Below are positions 1 to 7,777 of a stretch of 64,000 nt of DNA, in pieces. The position numbers and the translations under genes were made by a program. Position 1 is the first letter of the stretch; each line of letters opens with the position of its first letter. Below the pieces are notes generated by a model. That model was not told the DNA's origin. It worked only from the letters and a program-made list of their open reading frames with translations, and did no database searches. This DNA is from Streptomyces omiyaensis (GTDB taxonomy: Bacteria > Actinomycetota > Actinomycetes > Streptomycetales > Streptomycetaceae), in contig NZ_BMVV01000005.1 in the NCBI RefSeq assembly GCF_014650895.1, forward strand, positions 1 through 64,000, given 5' to 3'.

Positions 1-230
1 GGCGTTGATTTTTGGCACGCTGTTGAGTTCTCAAGGTGCGGACGCTTCCTTCGTTCCCGTTTCCGGGCCCTCCGGGCGCTTCCTTCGTTTCCGACTCTAT
101 CAGACGCTTTTCGGTGCCCGATTCCCGGTCGGCGGGATTCGTCTTTCCGGCCGTTGGGCCGTTCCGACGAGTGAGACTCTAGCGGATTCCCTGACTCCGA
201 TGCGAATCGGGGGATTCCTCATTCCGCAAA
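1..230 (-). promoter_or_regulatory. rRNA operon leader and promoter region (16S lies beyond left edge)
   Basis: Read on the minus strand, the last 36 bases carry TTGAGAACTCAACAGCGTGC followed by CAAAAATCAACGCC. I recognise this as the conserved leader just upstream of 16S rRNA in Streptomyces rrn operons. Upstream lie two TAGAGT -10 elements (plus-strand ACTCTA at 94-99 and 176-181), the first within CTGATAGAGTCGGAAACG, typical of rrn promoters. Their -35 boxes are weak. A 13-bp direct repeat (CGCTTCCTTCGTT at 43-55 and 77-89) sits in the transcribed leader. No open reading frame here has coding character. The rRNA genes are inferred, not seen. Confidence 0.78.
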
Positions 231-392
231 AGAACACGAAGAGCCGAAGGAAACGAATTACTCGCCGCCGTCGGGCTCTGTGGTTCTCGCGGAATCGCCG
301 TCCGGGGCCGACCGGGGCCGGTGCTCACGTCGGACAACCCAAGAAACGTTACGCCTCCGGGTGGGACGTGTCAAACCAGCGGGCCGGCCCGG

Positions 393-587
393 TCAGGGGC
401 GGAGGCTGGAGACGACCTCGGCGGTGGCCGCCATGCCGTTCTGGATGGTGGGGGCCATGTTGGTGCCGGCCAGGGAGAAGCCGAGGAGGGCGCAGACGAC
501 GGCGTGGGTGACCTTGAGGCCGCCGCTGCGCATGAAGACCACGGCCAGTACGAGGAGGAGCACCACGAGGGAAACGGAAACGGCCAT
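393..587 (-). CDS. small conserved membrane protein, 64 aa
   Basis: The protein starts MAVSVSLVVLLLVLAVVFM, giving one strong N-terminal membrane helix. A second hydrophobic stretch (about residues 26-42, ALLGFSLAGTNMAP) and a short amphipathic tail follow. The ATG at 587 was chosen over an upstream in-frame start because GAAGAAGGACG, a good ribosome site, lies about 10 nt before it and the upstream extension is low-complexity proline/arginine. It resembles small Streptomyces membrane proteins of unknown function, but I cannot assign a role. It lies between the rrn promoters and the nickel operon and is probably transcribed alone. Confidence 0.65.
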   Translation of the reverse strand: MAVSVSLVVLLLVLAVVFMRSGGLKVTHAVVCALLGFSLAGTNMAPTIQNGMAATAEVVSSLRP

Positions 588-709
588 CGCACTCACGTCC
601 TTCTTCTGCCGCACCGGAATTGCGGCGTTCGGCGGACAGTGTGGCGGAATGGGCGGTCCGTCCGGGGGAACGGCGGCGCGGCCATACGGGTGGGATCCGA
701 GGAGACCGG

Positions 710-1390
710 TCAGGGACGGGTCGGGGGCTCTTCGGGCGGCAGGCAGTCCTGCCAGTCCACCGTGCGGTCGCACCAGCGGGTGAGGAGGACGCGGTCGTGG
801 CCCACGGCGAGCAGGCCGGCGCCGGTCTCCTCCCGGTAGGTCTCGACGGCGGCCACCAGGGCGGCGGTGGTGGAGGCGTCGAGCATGGCGGTCATCTCGT
901 CGCAGACCAGCCAGCGGGGGCGGAGGGTGAGGGCGCGGGCCAGGCAGGCGCGCTGGAGCTGTCCGTCGCTGACCGCGTGGGGGCGGCGGGTGAGGAGCTC
1001 GGGGGTGAGGCCGACGGCGGGGGCGAGCTCGGCGACGCGGCCTGCGGCCTCGGCCTTGCGGCCGGTGGCGCGCAGGGGTTCGGCGATGAGGTCGGCGAGG
1101 GTTAGCCGGGGGTCGGCGGCGGTGCGGGGCTGCTGGAAGACGACGCCGACGGCGGTGCGCTGCTCGCGCGGTGCGCGGTGGCGCCAGGCGGTGACCTCGG
1201 TGCCGTCGAGGACGAGCCGGCCGGCGTCGGGGCGGTGGAGGAGGGCGGCGACGCGGGCGAGGGTGGACTTGCCGCAGCCGCTGGGACCGAGGAGACCGAC
1301 GGACTCGCCGGGGGCGACGGTGAGCGAGGCGCCGCGGAAGACCGGGGTGCGGGGGTGGTAGCCGGCGGTGACGGAGTCGAGTTCAAGCAC
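710..1390 (-). CDS. nikE: nickel/peptide ABC transporter ATP-binding protein, NikE-like
   Basis: A 226-aa ATPase of the peptide/nickel importer (PepT) family, and the second of two ATPases in the operon. Visible motifs are Walker A GPSGCGKST (about residues 35-43), Q-loop FQQP, Walker B LVCDEMT and the H-loop GHDR. The signature is degenerate, VSDGQ instead of LSGGQ. It starts with GTG at 1390, overlapping the stop of the upstream ATPase by 8 bp, which implies translational coupling. The C-terminus is short and lacks the usual oligopeptide-binding tail. Nickel as substrate is inferred from the Nur box at the operon head. Confidence 0.8.
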   Translation of the reverse strand: MLELDSVTAGYHPRTPVFRGASLTVAPGESVGLLGPSGCGKSTLARVAALLHRPDAGRLVLDGTEVTAWRHRAPREQRTAVGVVFQQPRTAADPRLTLADLIAEPLRATGRKAEAAGRVAELAPAVGLTPELLTRRPHAVSDGQLQRACLARALTLRPRWLVCDEMTAMLDASTTAALVAAVETYREETGAGLLAVGHDRVLLTRWCDRTVDWQDCLPPEEPPTRP

Positions 1391-2375
1391 GGGGGCGCTC
1401 CGGATGGTGGCAGGCGACGCCGGCGTGGAGGGCCGGGGCGGTGGCGCAGAGGTCGGTGGCGCGGGGGCAGCGCGGGGCGAAGGCGCAGCCTTCGGGGAGG
1501 TCGGAGAGTTCCGGCGGCATGCCCGGGATGGGGGTGAAGGCGCGGTCGGGGAGGGCGTCGAGGAGGCCGCGGGCGTAGGGGTGGTCGGGGCCGGTGGCGC
1601 CGAAGAAGCGGTGGGCGGGGGCGGTCTCGACGATCCGGCCGGCGTACATGACGGCGACCCGGTCGGCGATGCGGGCGGCGGCGGTCAGGTCGTGGGTGAT
1701 GAGGAGGAGACCGCGGCCGTCGTCGGCGTGGCGGCGGAGTTCGTCGGCGGTGCGCTCGACGAGGTCGCGGTCGAGGCCGGTGGTGGGTTCGTCGGCGAGG
1801 AGGAGCGGGGCGTCGCCGATGAGGGCGAGGGCGGTGGCGGCGCGCTGGGCGAGGCCGCCGGAGAGTTCGTGGGGGTACGCGTCGAGGTGGGTGGCCGGGA
1901 AGGCGGCGCGGTCGGCGGCGTCCTCGGCGGCCTTGCGGCGCCGGGAGCGCGGGGTGGTGGTGAGGGCCCGGACGGTCTCCTCCAGGTGCGCCCGTACGGT
2001 GCGGACCGGGGTGAGGTGGGCGGCGGGGCTCTGGGGGACGAGGCCGATGCGCCGGCCTCGTACGGAACGGGCGAGGGTCTTCTCGCCGGCGGCGAGGAGG
2101 TCCGTGCCGTCGACGAGGGCCGTGCCGGCGGTCTCGGCGTTGGCGGGGAGCAGGCCGAGGAGGGCGGAGGCGAGGACGGACTTGCCGCAGCCGGACTCGC
2201 CGACGAGGGCCAGGCACTCCCCCGGTGCGAGGTCGAAGTCGGCGTCGGTGACGGCGGCGACCGTCCGTCCGCCGCGGAGGCGGAAGCGGACGGTGAGGCC
2301 GCGGACGCTGAGGAGGGCGTTCTCGGCGCGCTCGGCGGTGACGGCGTCCAGCGCGCGGGCGACGCGGGCGTTCAC
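1383..2375 (-). CDS. nikD: nickel/peptide ABC transporter ATP-binding protein, NikD-like
   Basis: A 330-aa ATPase with Walker A GESGCGKS, Q-loop PQSP, signature LSGGLAQR, Walker B LLLADEPT and H-loop THDL. Its C-terminal extension carries CAFAPRCPRA...C, the cysteine-containing motif typical of DppD/OppD/NikD ATPases. The start is GTG at 2375, whose GTGA shares bases with the stop of the permease upstream. It should pair with the 226-aa ATPase as a heterodimer powering the two permeases. A longer open frame runs upstream but is out of frame with the permease and has no coding character. Confidence 0.85.
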   Translation of the reverse strand: MNARVARALDAVTAERAENALLSVRGLTVRFRLRGGRTVAAVTDADFDLAPGECLALVGESGCGKSVLASALLGLLPANAETAGTALVDGTDLLAAGEKTLARSVRGRRIGLVPQSPAAHLTPVRTVRAHLEETVRALTTTPRSRRRKAAEDAADRAAFPATHLDAYPHELSGGLAQRAATALALIGDAPLLLADEPTTGLDRDLVERTADELRRHADDGRGLLLITHDLTAAARIADRVAVMYAGRIVETAPAHRFFGATGPDHPYARGLLDALPDRAFTPIPGMPPELSDLPEGCAFAPRCPRATDLCATAPALHAGVACHHPERPRA

Positions 2376-3208
2376 AGCATCAGCTCCGATCGGCGGCGGG
2401 GGTTGAGGCGGTCGCGCCAGACGCCGGCGAGGCCGGCGAGGGCGAGGGTGGGGACGATGAGGAAGAGACCGGGGAAGAGGGTGGGCCACCAGTCGCCGGC
2501 GAGGAGGGAGGAACGGGCGGACTGGACGAGGTTGCCGAGGCTCGCCTGGTGGCTGGGGAGGCCCAGGCCGAGGAAGGAGAGCGCGGACTCGTGCCACATG
2601 GCGTGCGGGACCATCAGGACGGCGGCGAGGCCGGCCTGGGGCAGGACCGCGGGGAGCAGGTGGCGGGTGGCGACGCGGCGGCGCGAGGCGCCGCCGGAGA
2701 TCGCGGCCTCGATGTGGGGGCGGGTGCGCAGCGAGAGGACCTCGGAGCGGACGATCCGGGCGGTGGAGAGCCAGTGGGTGACCGCGACGGAGACGATCAC
2801 GGGCCAGACGCCGGGGCGGAAGAGGGCGACGACGAAGATGCCGAGGAGCAGGTGGGGCACGGAGGAGAAGGCGTCCACCAGTCGCATCAGGGTGCGGTCG
2901 GTCCAGCCGCCGAGCGCGCCCGCGGCGGCGCCGACGGCGGTGCCGAGGACGGTGGCGACGAGGGCGGCGACGAGGCCGACGAGCAGGGAGATCCGGAGGC
3001 CGTAGACGCAGCGCAGGAGGAGGTCGCGGCCGACGTCGTCGGTGCCGAAGGGGTGCTCCCAGGAGGGCGGGAGCAGCTTTTGGGAGAGGTCGACGGCCTG
3101 TTCGTCGAGCTGGACGAGCGGGGGGACGAGGAGGACGGCGAGGACGACGGCGCCGACGACGAGGGCCGAGCTCCACAGGCGGAGGCGGTGGGTGCGGGGG
3201 TCAGCCAT
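2372..3208 (-). CDS. nikC: nickel/peptide ABC transporter permease, NikC-like
   Basis: A 278-aa inner-membrane permease of the DppC/NikC type. One N-terminal helix precedes the family motif HPFGTDDVGRD (about residues 52-62). About five further helices follow, with the EAA-loop segment EAAISGGASRRR that docks on the ATPases. Length is normal for the family. It starts at ATG 3208, overlapping the end of the other permease by 8 bp, and its TGA overlaps the GTG of the first ATPase. Confidence 0.87.
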   Translation of the reverse strand: MADPRTHRLRLWSSALVVGAVVLAVLLVPPLVQLDEQAVDLSQKLLPPSWEHPFGTDDVGRDLLLRCVYGLRISLLVGLVAALVATVLGTAVGAAAGALGGWTDRTLMRLVDAFSSVPHLLLGIFVVALFRPGVWPVIVSVAVTHWLSTARIVRSEVLSLRTRPHIEAAISGGASRRRVATRHLLPAVLPQAGLAAVLMVPHAMWHESALSFLGLGLPSHQASLGNLVQSARSSLLAGDWWPTLFPGLFLIVPTLALAGLAGVWRDRLNPRRRSELML

Positions 3209-4193
3209 CGAAGCCCACCCTCGGGTCCGCGAGGCCGTACAGGAGGTCGGAGAGGAGGTTGCCGAGGAGGACGGCCGCGGTCGCGAGCACGGTGAGCGCG
3301 GCGAGGAGCGGGAAGTCGACGGCGGTGGCGGCCTGGACGGTGGCGGCGGCGATGCCGGGCCAGCTGAAGACGGTCTCCACGAGGAGGGCTCCGGTGATCA
3401 GTTCGGGCACGCGGGAGCCGATGAGGGTGAGCATCGGGAGCATGCCGGAGCGCAGGGCGTGGCCGGTGAGGACGGTCCGTTCGGCGAGGCCGCGGGCGCG
3501 GGCGCCGCGGACCGGGTCCTCGTCGAGGGCGTCGCCGACGCCCTGGCGGACGTACAGGAAGAACCACGGCAGCTGGGAGACGCCGAGGACGAGGGCGGGC
3601 AGCACGAGGTGGCGGGCGACCTGGTCGAGGGTGACGGTGTCGCTCGCGGTGTCGGTGAGGCCGCCGGCCGGGAGGACGCCGAGCCGGAGGGCGAAGAACC
3701 AGATGGCGAGGAGGCCGAGCCAGAAGGCGGGGGCGGCTTCCAGGGTGTAGGCGAGGGCGCTGACGGTCCGGTCGAGGAGGCCGCCGCGGCGGCGGCCGGC
3801 GAGGACGCCGAGGAGGGTGCCGAGCGCGATGGCGACGAGGAAGGCGGTGGCGGCGAGGAGGACGGACCAGCCGAGGCGTTCGGTGACGACGTCGGCGACG
3901 GGGCGGCGCATGACGGAGGAGTCGCCGAGGTCGCCGGTGAGGGCCGAGGTGATCCATTCCCACCAGCGGGTGAGGAGGGGCCGGTCGACGCCGAGGTTGT
4001 GGCGGAGCTGGTCGAGGTTCTCCTGCGAGGCGGTGAGGCCGGCGGTGCCGGCGTAGGCCTTGACGGGGTCGAACGGGGAGGCTTCGGCGACCGCGAAGAC
4101 GGCGAGGGTGACGCCGAGGAGGACGGGGACGGCGGCGAGGGCGCGCCGTCCCGTCATCCGGGCCATGGCCCCCCAGGGGAGGCGGCGGCTCAC
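3201..4193 (-). CDS. nikB: nickel/peptide ABC transporter permease, NikB-like
   Basis: A permease of the DppB/NikB type, with N-terminal helix ALAAVPVLLGVTLAVF, the periplasm-facing segment LDQLRHNLGVDRPLL, and an EAA loop around DALDEDPVRGARARG. I prefer the GTG at 4193 (330 aa): it shares GTGA with the stop of the binding-protein gene and has GGAG about 10 nt upstream. An internal ATG at 4166 (321 aa) is the alternative; it gives an N-terminus closer to the family norm but lacks a well-spaced ribosome site. Confidence 0.85.
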   Translation of the reverse strand: MSRRLPWGAMARMTGRRALAAVPVLLGVTLAVFAVAEASPFDPVKAYAGTAGLTASQENLDQLRHNLGVDRPLLTRWWEWITSALTGDLGDSSVMRRPVADVVTERLGWSVLLAATAFLVAIALGTLLGVLAGRRRGGLLDRTVSALAYTLEAAPAFWLGLLAIWFFALRLGVLPAGGLTDTASDTVTLDQVARHLVLPALVLGVSQLPWFFLYVRQGVGDALDEDPVRGARARGLAERTVLTGHALRSGMLPMLTLIGSRVPELITGALLVETVFSWPGIAAATVQAATAVDFPLLAALTVLATAAVLLGNLLSDLLYGLADPRVGFDG

Positions 4194-5806
4194 TTCTTCG
4201 TGTCTCCGGTGTTCTTCGGCTTCCAGGTCTCGACGTTCCACCAGGGGCCGGCGGCGAGGCCGTGGTCGTGGGGCTCGGTCTGGGTGGTCAGGCCGTCCCA
4301 GGAGTCGTTCACGACGTAGAGGTGGTCGATGTGGGTGAGGAAGGTGTAGCCGGGGTCGTCGACGAGTTCGCGCTGGACGGTGTCGTACGCGGCCTTGCGC
4401 TTGGCGGGGTCGTTCGTGCGGCGGCCGTCCTCCAGGGCGCGGTCGACGGCCTCGTTGTCGTACCAGGCCATGTTGTTGAAGCCGTCGCCGGCGAGGGTGG
4501 ACTTCAGGAGGAGGTACTGGTCGAAGTCGGGGTCGCCGGGGGCGCCGCCGCCGGCGAGGACGGCGTCGGTCTTCATGCGGGGCTCGATGACCTCCCAGGT
4601 GCCGGCCTGGGTCTTGATCTCGATGCCGGCCTTGCGGGCGTCGGAGGCGTAGGCGAGGGCGTGGTCCTGGCGGAGCTTGTCGCCGGAGAGGTACCAGAGG
4701 GGGAAGGAGGCGCGGACGCCGTTCTTGGCGCGGACGCCGTCGGCGCCGGGCTTCCAGCCGGCCTCGTCGAGGATCTTGCGGGCGCCGGCGAGGTCGTGGC
4801 GGCGCTCGGTGCCCCGGGCGAACCAGGGGCTGTCGGTGGGGACGGGGCCGTAGGCGGGCTTTCCGGCGCCTTCGAGGATCTTGTCGACCATGGTCTGCCG
4901 GTCGACGGCGATGTCGAGGGCGCCGCGGACGGCGGTGTCGCCGGCGACGGGGTTGTGGGTGGGGAGGGTGACCGTGCGGTAGTCGTAGGTGGTGGCCGCG
5001 TAGGTCTTCTTCGCCTTGTCGTCGGCGAAGCCGGCGGCGAGGTTGGGCGGGAGGATGGCGCCGTCGAGGTCGCCGGCGCGCAGGCGGGTGGCGCGGACGT
5101 CGTCGTCCTTGATGATCGCCATGGTGAACTTCTTCACCGCGGGGGCGCCGTTCCAATAGGCCGGGTTGGCCTGGAAGGTGAGCTTCTCGCCCTTGGACCA
5201 GCTGCTGAGGACGTAGGGGCCGGTGCCTATGGGCTTGGTGGTGAAGGCGCCGGTGTTGACGTCCTGCCCGCCGGCCACGTGCTCGGGGGCGATGGCGTGG
5301 ACGGTGCGCTCGGCGAAGGGCGCGTAGGGGTACTTGAGGTGGAAGACCACGGTGTCGTCGCCGACGGCCTCGACGCTCTTCAGGGCGTCGAGCTCGGTGC
5401 GGGAGGGGTTGTTGGTCTTCGGGTCGAGGATCGTGCGGTAGGTGAAGACAACGTCCTCGGCGGTGAAGGGCTCGCCGTCGCTGAAGGTGACGCCGGAGCG
5501 GAGGGCGTAGGTGTACGTCAGTCCGTCGGCGCTGACCTTCGGGAGCTCGCGGGCGAGGGCCGGCGTGAGCTTCATGCCGGCGTCGAAGGCGAGGAGGCCG
5601 TCGAAGATCTTGGAGTTGCCGTCCTTGCCGTAGCCGAGGAGCGGGCTGAGGGTGTCGGGCTCGTAGGCGATGCCGACGACCGCGGAGTCCTTGGGGCCTG
5701 TGGAGCCCGCGCCGTCGGTGCCGGGGTTGGTGCAGGCCGCGGCGGTGAGGGCGAAGGCCCCCGTGGCCATGGCGGCGGTCGCGCGGCGGACGGTTCGGGC
5801 GGCCAT
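4190..5806 (-). CDS. nikA: nickel/peptide ABC transporter substrate-binding lipoprotein, NikA-like
   Basis: A 538-aa family 5 extracellular solute-binding protein. A twin-arginine-free signal with lipobox LTAAAC (Cys25) predicts a lipoprotein. Recognisable family segments are YEPDTLSPLLGYG near the mature N-terminus, the LRSGVTFSDGEPFTAEDVVFTY motif region and GTGPYVLSSW. The ATG at 5806 was chosen because GGGGAGTGG lies 8 nt upstream; an in-frame ATG at 5833 would put nine residues before the signal peptide. It is the first gene of the five-gene operon. A Nur-type box 33 bp upstream indicates nickel repression, hence nickel rather than peptide uptake. Confidence 0.85.
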   Translation of the reverse strand: MAARTVRRATAAMATGAFALTAAACTNPGTDGAGSTGPKDSAVVGIAYEPDTLSPLLGYGKDGNSKIFDGLLAFDAGMKLTPALARELPKVSADGLTYTYALRSGVTFSDGEPFTAEDVVFTYRTILDPKTNNPSRTELDALKSVEAVGDDTVVFHLKYPYAPFAERTVHAIAPEHVAGGQDVNTGAFTTKPIGTGPYVLSSWSKGEKLTFQANPAYWNGAPAVKKFTMAIIKDDDVRATRLRAGDLDGAILPPNLAAGFADDKAKKTYAATTYDYRTVTLPTHNPVAGDTAVRGALDIAVDRQTMVDKILEGAGKPAYGPVPTDSPWFARGTERRHDLAGARKILDEAGWKPGADGVRAKNGVRASFPLWYLSGDKLRQDHALAYASDARKAGIEIKTQAGTWEVIEPRMKTDAVLAGGGAPGDPDFDQYLLLKSTLAGDGFNNMAWYDNEAVDRALEDGRRTNDPAKRKAAYDTVQRELVDDPGYTFLTHIDHLYVVNDSWDGLTTQTEPHDHGLAAGPWWNVETWKPKNTGDTKK

Positions 5807-5838
5807 CGGGTCCACTCCCCTTTTGAAGATCAAGTGCT

Positions 5839-5857
5839 ATTGCGAAGAGTTTGCAAT
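5839..5857 (-). promoter_or_regulatory. Nur-type nickel-responsive operator
   Basis: The 19-bp near-palindrome ATTGCGAAGAGTTTGCAAT matches the Streptomyces Nur box tTGCaa-N5-ttGCAA with one mismatch (TTGCGA-AGAGT-TTGCAA, 5840-5856). It lies 33 bp upstream of nikA. On the minus strand it falls downstream of TTGAGG (a possible -35), in promoter position. Nur is a Fur-family repressor known to control nik genes and sodF with nickel as co-repressor. Confidence 0.72.
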
Positions 5858-5929
5858 TAAACCTCAAGGGTGGAACGGGGACGTGCGCGGGGTAGTGCGT
5901 TCCGGACGTCGACGACACCGGGAGTGACG

Positions 5930-6619
5930 ATGAGCGAGACGCACGAGGAGCGGACCCCCGCGGCGGGGCGGGGCGACGGGGAGGCGGTGCTCGGCGCCGC
6001 GGAGCTCTTCGACGGGGTGGGGATCGACTACGAGCGGGCCTTCGGGCGGCTGCCCGCGCAGCTGGCGGCCGTGGAGTGGCTCGACGGCCGGCTCGCCCGC
6101 GGCTCCCGCGTCCTGGACGCCGGGAGCGGTACGGGGCGGCCGGTGGCGGCGCTGCTCGCGGCGGCGGGGCACGAGGTGACCGGGGTGGACGTCTCCCGGA
6201 CGATGGTCGAGCTGGCGCGCGCGCAGGTGCCCGGGGCGCGGTTCGAGCGGGGCGACCTCCGGGACCACACCCCGCCGGAGGAGGGGTACCACGCGATATG
6301 CGCCTTCTTCCCGCTCCTGATGATGGAGCGGAAGGAGCAGGTGGCGACGGTGCGGCGGATGGCGTCCTGGCTGGTGCCCGGCGGGCTGCTGGTGTCGGCG
6401 ACGGTGCCGGCCGACGTCGAGGGCCTGGAGATCACCTGGATGGGGCGCCGGGCGCGGGTCTCCAGCTTCTCCGCCGAGGCGTACCTGGGGCTGCTGCGGG
6501 AGGAGTGCGGCCTGGAGGTGCTCCACCACGAGCTGTCGGTCTTCCGGCCCGACGTGCCCGGCGGGGAGCCCGAGGAGCACCTCTTCTGCTACGCGCGCCG
6601 CGCTCCCGAAGGGGGCTGA
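5930..6619 (+). CDS. class I SAM-dependent methyltransferase
   Basis: A 229-aa methyltransferase with motif I VLDAGSGTGRP (about residues 54-64), the acidic loop VTGVDVS after strand 2, and post-motif segments GDLRDHTPPEEGYHAICAFFPLL and WLVPGGLLVSATVP, a Methyltransf_25/11 layout. The start ATG at 5930 has GGGAGTG at suitable distance; a longer in-frame start at 5870 would run into the nik promoter. It is divergent from nikA and transcribed alone, ending at a strong terminator. The substrate is unknown. Confidence 0.82.
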   Translation: MSETHEERTPAAGRGDGEAVLGAAELFDGVGIDYERAFGRLPAQLAAVEWLDGRLARGSRVLDAGSGTGRPVAALLAAAGHEVTGVDVSRTMVELARAQVPGARFERGDLRDHTPPEEGYHAICAFFPLLMMERKEQVATVRRMASWLVPGGLLVSATVPADVEGLEITWMGRRARVSSFSAEAYLGLLREECGLEVLHHELSVFRPDVPGGEPEEHLFCYARRAPEGG

Positions 6620-6621
6620 CG

Positions 6622-6659
6622 CGGCGACCGCCCGCCCCGGCCGGGGCGGGCGGTCGCCG
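6622..6659. terminator. bidirectional terminator hairpin
   Basis: A perfect 19-bp inverted repeat with no loop between the arms, centred at 6640/6641, lies 3 bp past the methyltransferase stop and 24 bp past the stop of the convergent acyl-CoA dehydrogenase. There is no T run, as usual in Streptomyces. Confidence 0.75.
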
Positions 6660-6682
6660 TCACGCGGGGCGGGCGACGGACG

Positions 6683-7777
6683 TCAGGCGGGGGCGGGGAG
6701 GTCCACCAGGCCGGCGATCACGTCCTGGTGGTGGCCGGCCGAGCCCAGGGCCAGCTGGTCGGCCTTGGCCCGCTTGAGCGCCAGGTGGGCCGGGTGCTCC
6801 CAGGTCATGCCGATGCCGCCGTGCAGCTGGACGCACTCCTCGGCGGCGCGGACGGCGACGCCGGAGCAGTACGCCTGGGCGACGGACACCGTCAGTTCGG
6901 CGTCGGCAGCCCCGGCGGCGAGGGCGTCGGCGGCGGCGCGGGCCGCCGCGCGGGCGCCGACGAGGTCCAGCCAGAGGTGGGCCATGCGGTGCTTGAGCGC
7001 CTGGAAGGAGCCGATCGGCCGGTTGAACTGGTACCGCTCCTTGGTGTGCCGGACGGTCTCCTCCAGGCACCACTCGGCGAGCCCGAGCTGCTCGGAGGCG
7101 AGCAGGCCCGCCCCGGCGAGGAGGCCGCGGCGCACCGCGGCGCGCGCCTCCCCGGCTCCGGCCAGGCGGGTGCCGGCCGCTCCCGCGGTGTCGACGGCGG
7201 CGAGCGGGCGGGTGAGGTCGAGCGCGGTCGCCGGAGTGACGGCGGCCTCGGCGGCGGGGACCGCGTACAGACCGTCGGGCCGGGGCACGAGGAAGACGTC
7301 GGCGGCGGCCGCGTCGGCGACGGCCCGGGCGGGGCCGGTGGCCCCGAAGAGGGCGTCCGCCGCGCGGGGGGCGGTGGTGAGGGGGGCCGCGAGGACGGCG
7401 GTCCGCTCCCCCGCCGCCAGCTCGGCGAGGAGGGCCGCGGCCGGGCCGTCCGTCGCGCCGAGGGCGAGCAGGGTCTCGGTCGCGACGACCGCGCCGGTGA
7501 GGTACGGGGCGGGGGCGACCGCCCTGCCGAGCTCCTCCAGGACCACCGCGGCCTCCCGGTGGCTCGCGCCCTGGCCGCCCAGCTTCTCGGGGACGAGCAG
7601 TCCGGCGGCGCCGATGCCGGCGGCGAGGGCGGGCCAGAGCCCCGCCGGGTAGGGGTCGCCGGTCTCGATCCGGTCGAGGACGGCCTGGTGTCCGGCCCGG
7701 TCGGCGAGGAGGGAGCGGACGGCGTCCCGCAGGGCGTCCTCGGTGTCGGAGTACAGGAGGTCCGGCTCGTGGCTCAT
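6683..7777 (-). CDS. acyl-CoA dehydrogenase family protein (short subunit)
   Basis: A 364-aa acyl-CoA dehydrogenase, with the N-terminal helical domain, a shortened beta domain (about 110-210), and a C-terminal domain carrying RYQFNRPIGSFQALKHRMA and CVQLHGGIGMTWEHPAH, both FAD/substrate-binding signatures. Its start overlaps the stop of the next acyl-CoA dehydrogenase (ATGA), so the two are coupled. Paired acyl-CoA dehydrogenase genes of this kind often form heteromeric enzymes acting on unusual acyl-CoAs (steroid side chains, branched acids). The substrate here is not evident. Confidence 0.87.
   Translation of the reverse strand: MSHEPDLLYSDTEDALRDAVRSLLADRAGHQAVLDRIETGDPYPAGLWPALAAGIGAAGLLVPEKLGGQGASHREAAVVLEELGRAVAPAPYLTGAVVATETLLALGATDGPAAALLAELAAGERTAVLAAPLTTAPRAADALFGATGPARAVADAAAADVFLVPRPDGLYAVPAAEAAVTPATALDLTRPLAAVDTAGAAGTRLAGAGEARAAVRRGLLAGAGLLASEQLGLAEWCLEETVRHTKERYQFNRPIGSFQALKHRMAHLWLDLVGARAAARAAADALAAGAADAELTVSVAQAYCSGVAVRAAEECVQLHGGIGMTWEHPAHLALKRAKADQLALGSAGHHQDVIAGLVDLPAPA

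Noticed and set aside
5..511. Open frame at the left end
   Set aside because: It runs through the rrn promoter region and over a real minus-strand gene; composition is not coding.
3201..5918. Continuous minus-strand frame joining nikB with the region antisense or alternate to nikA, read as a fusion
   Set aside because: The part above position 4193 is a different frame of nikA with Arg/Pro-rich shadow sequence; only the permease part has coding character.
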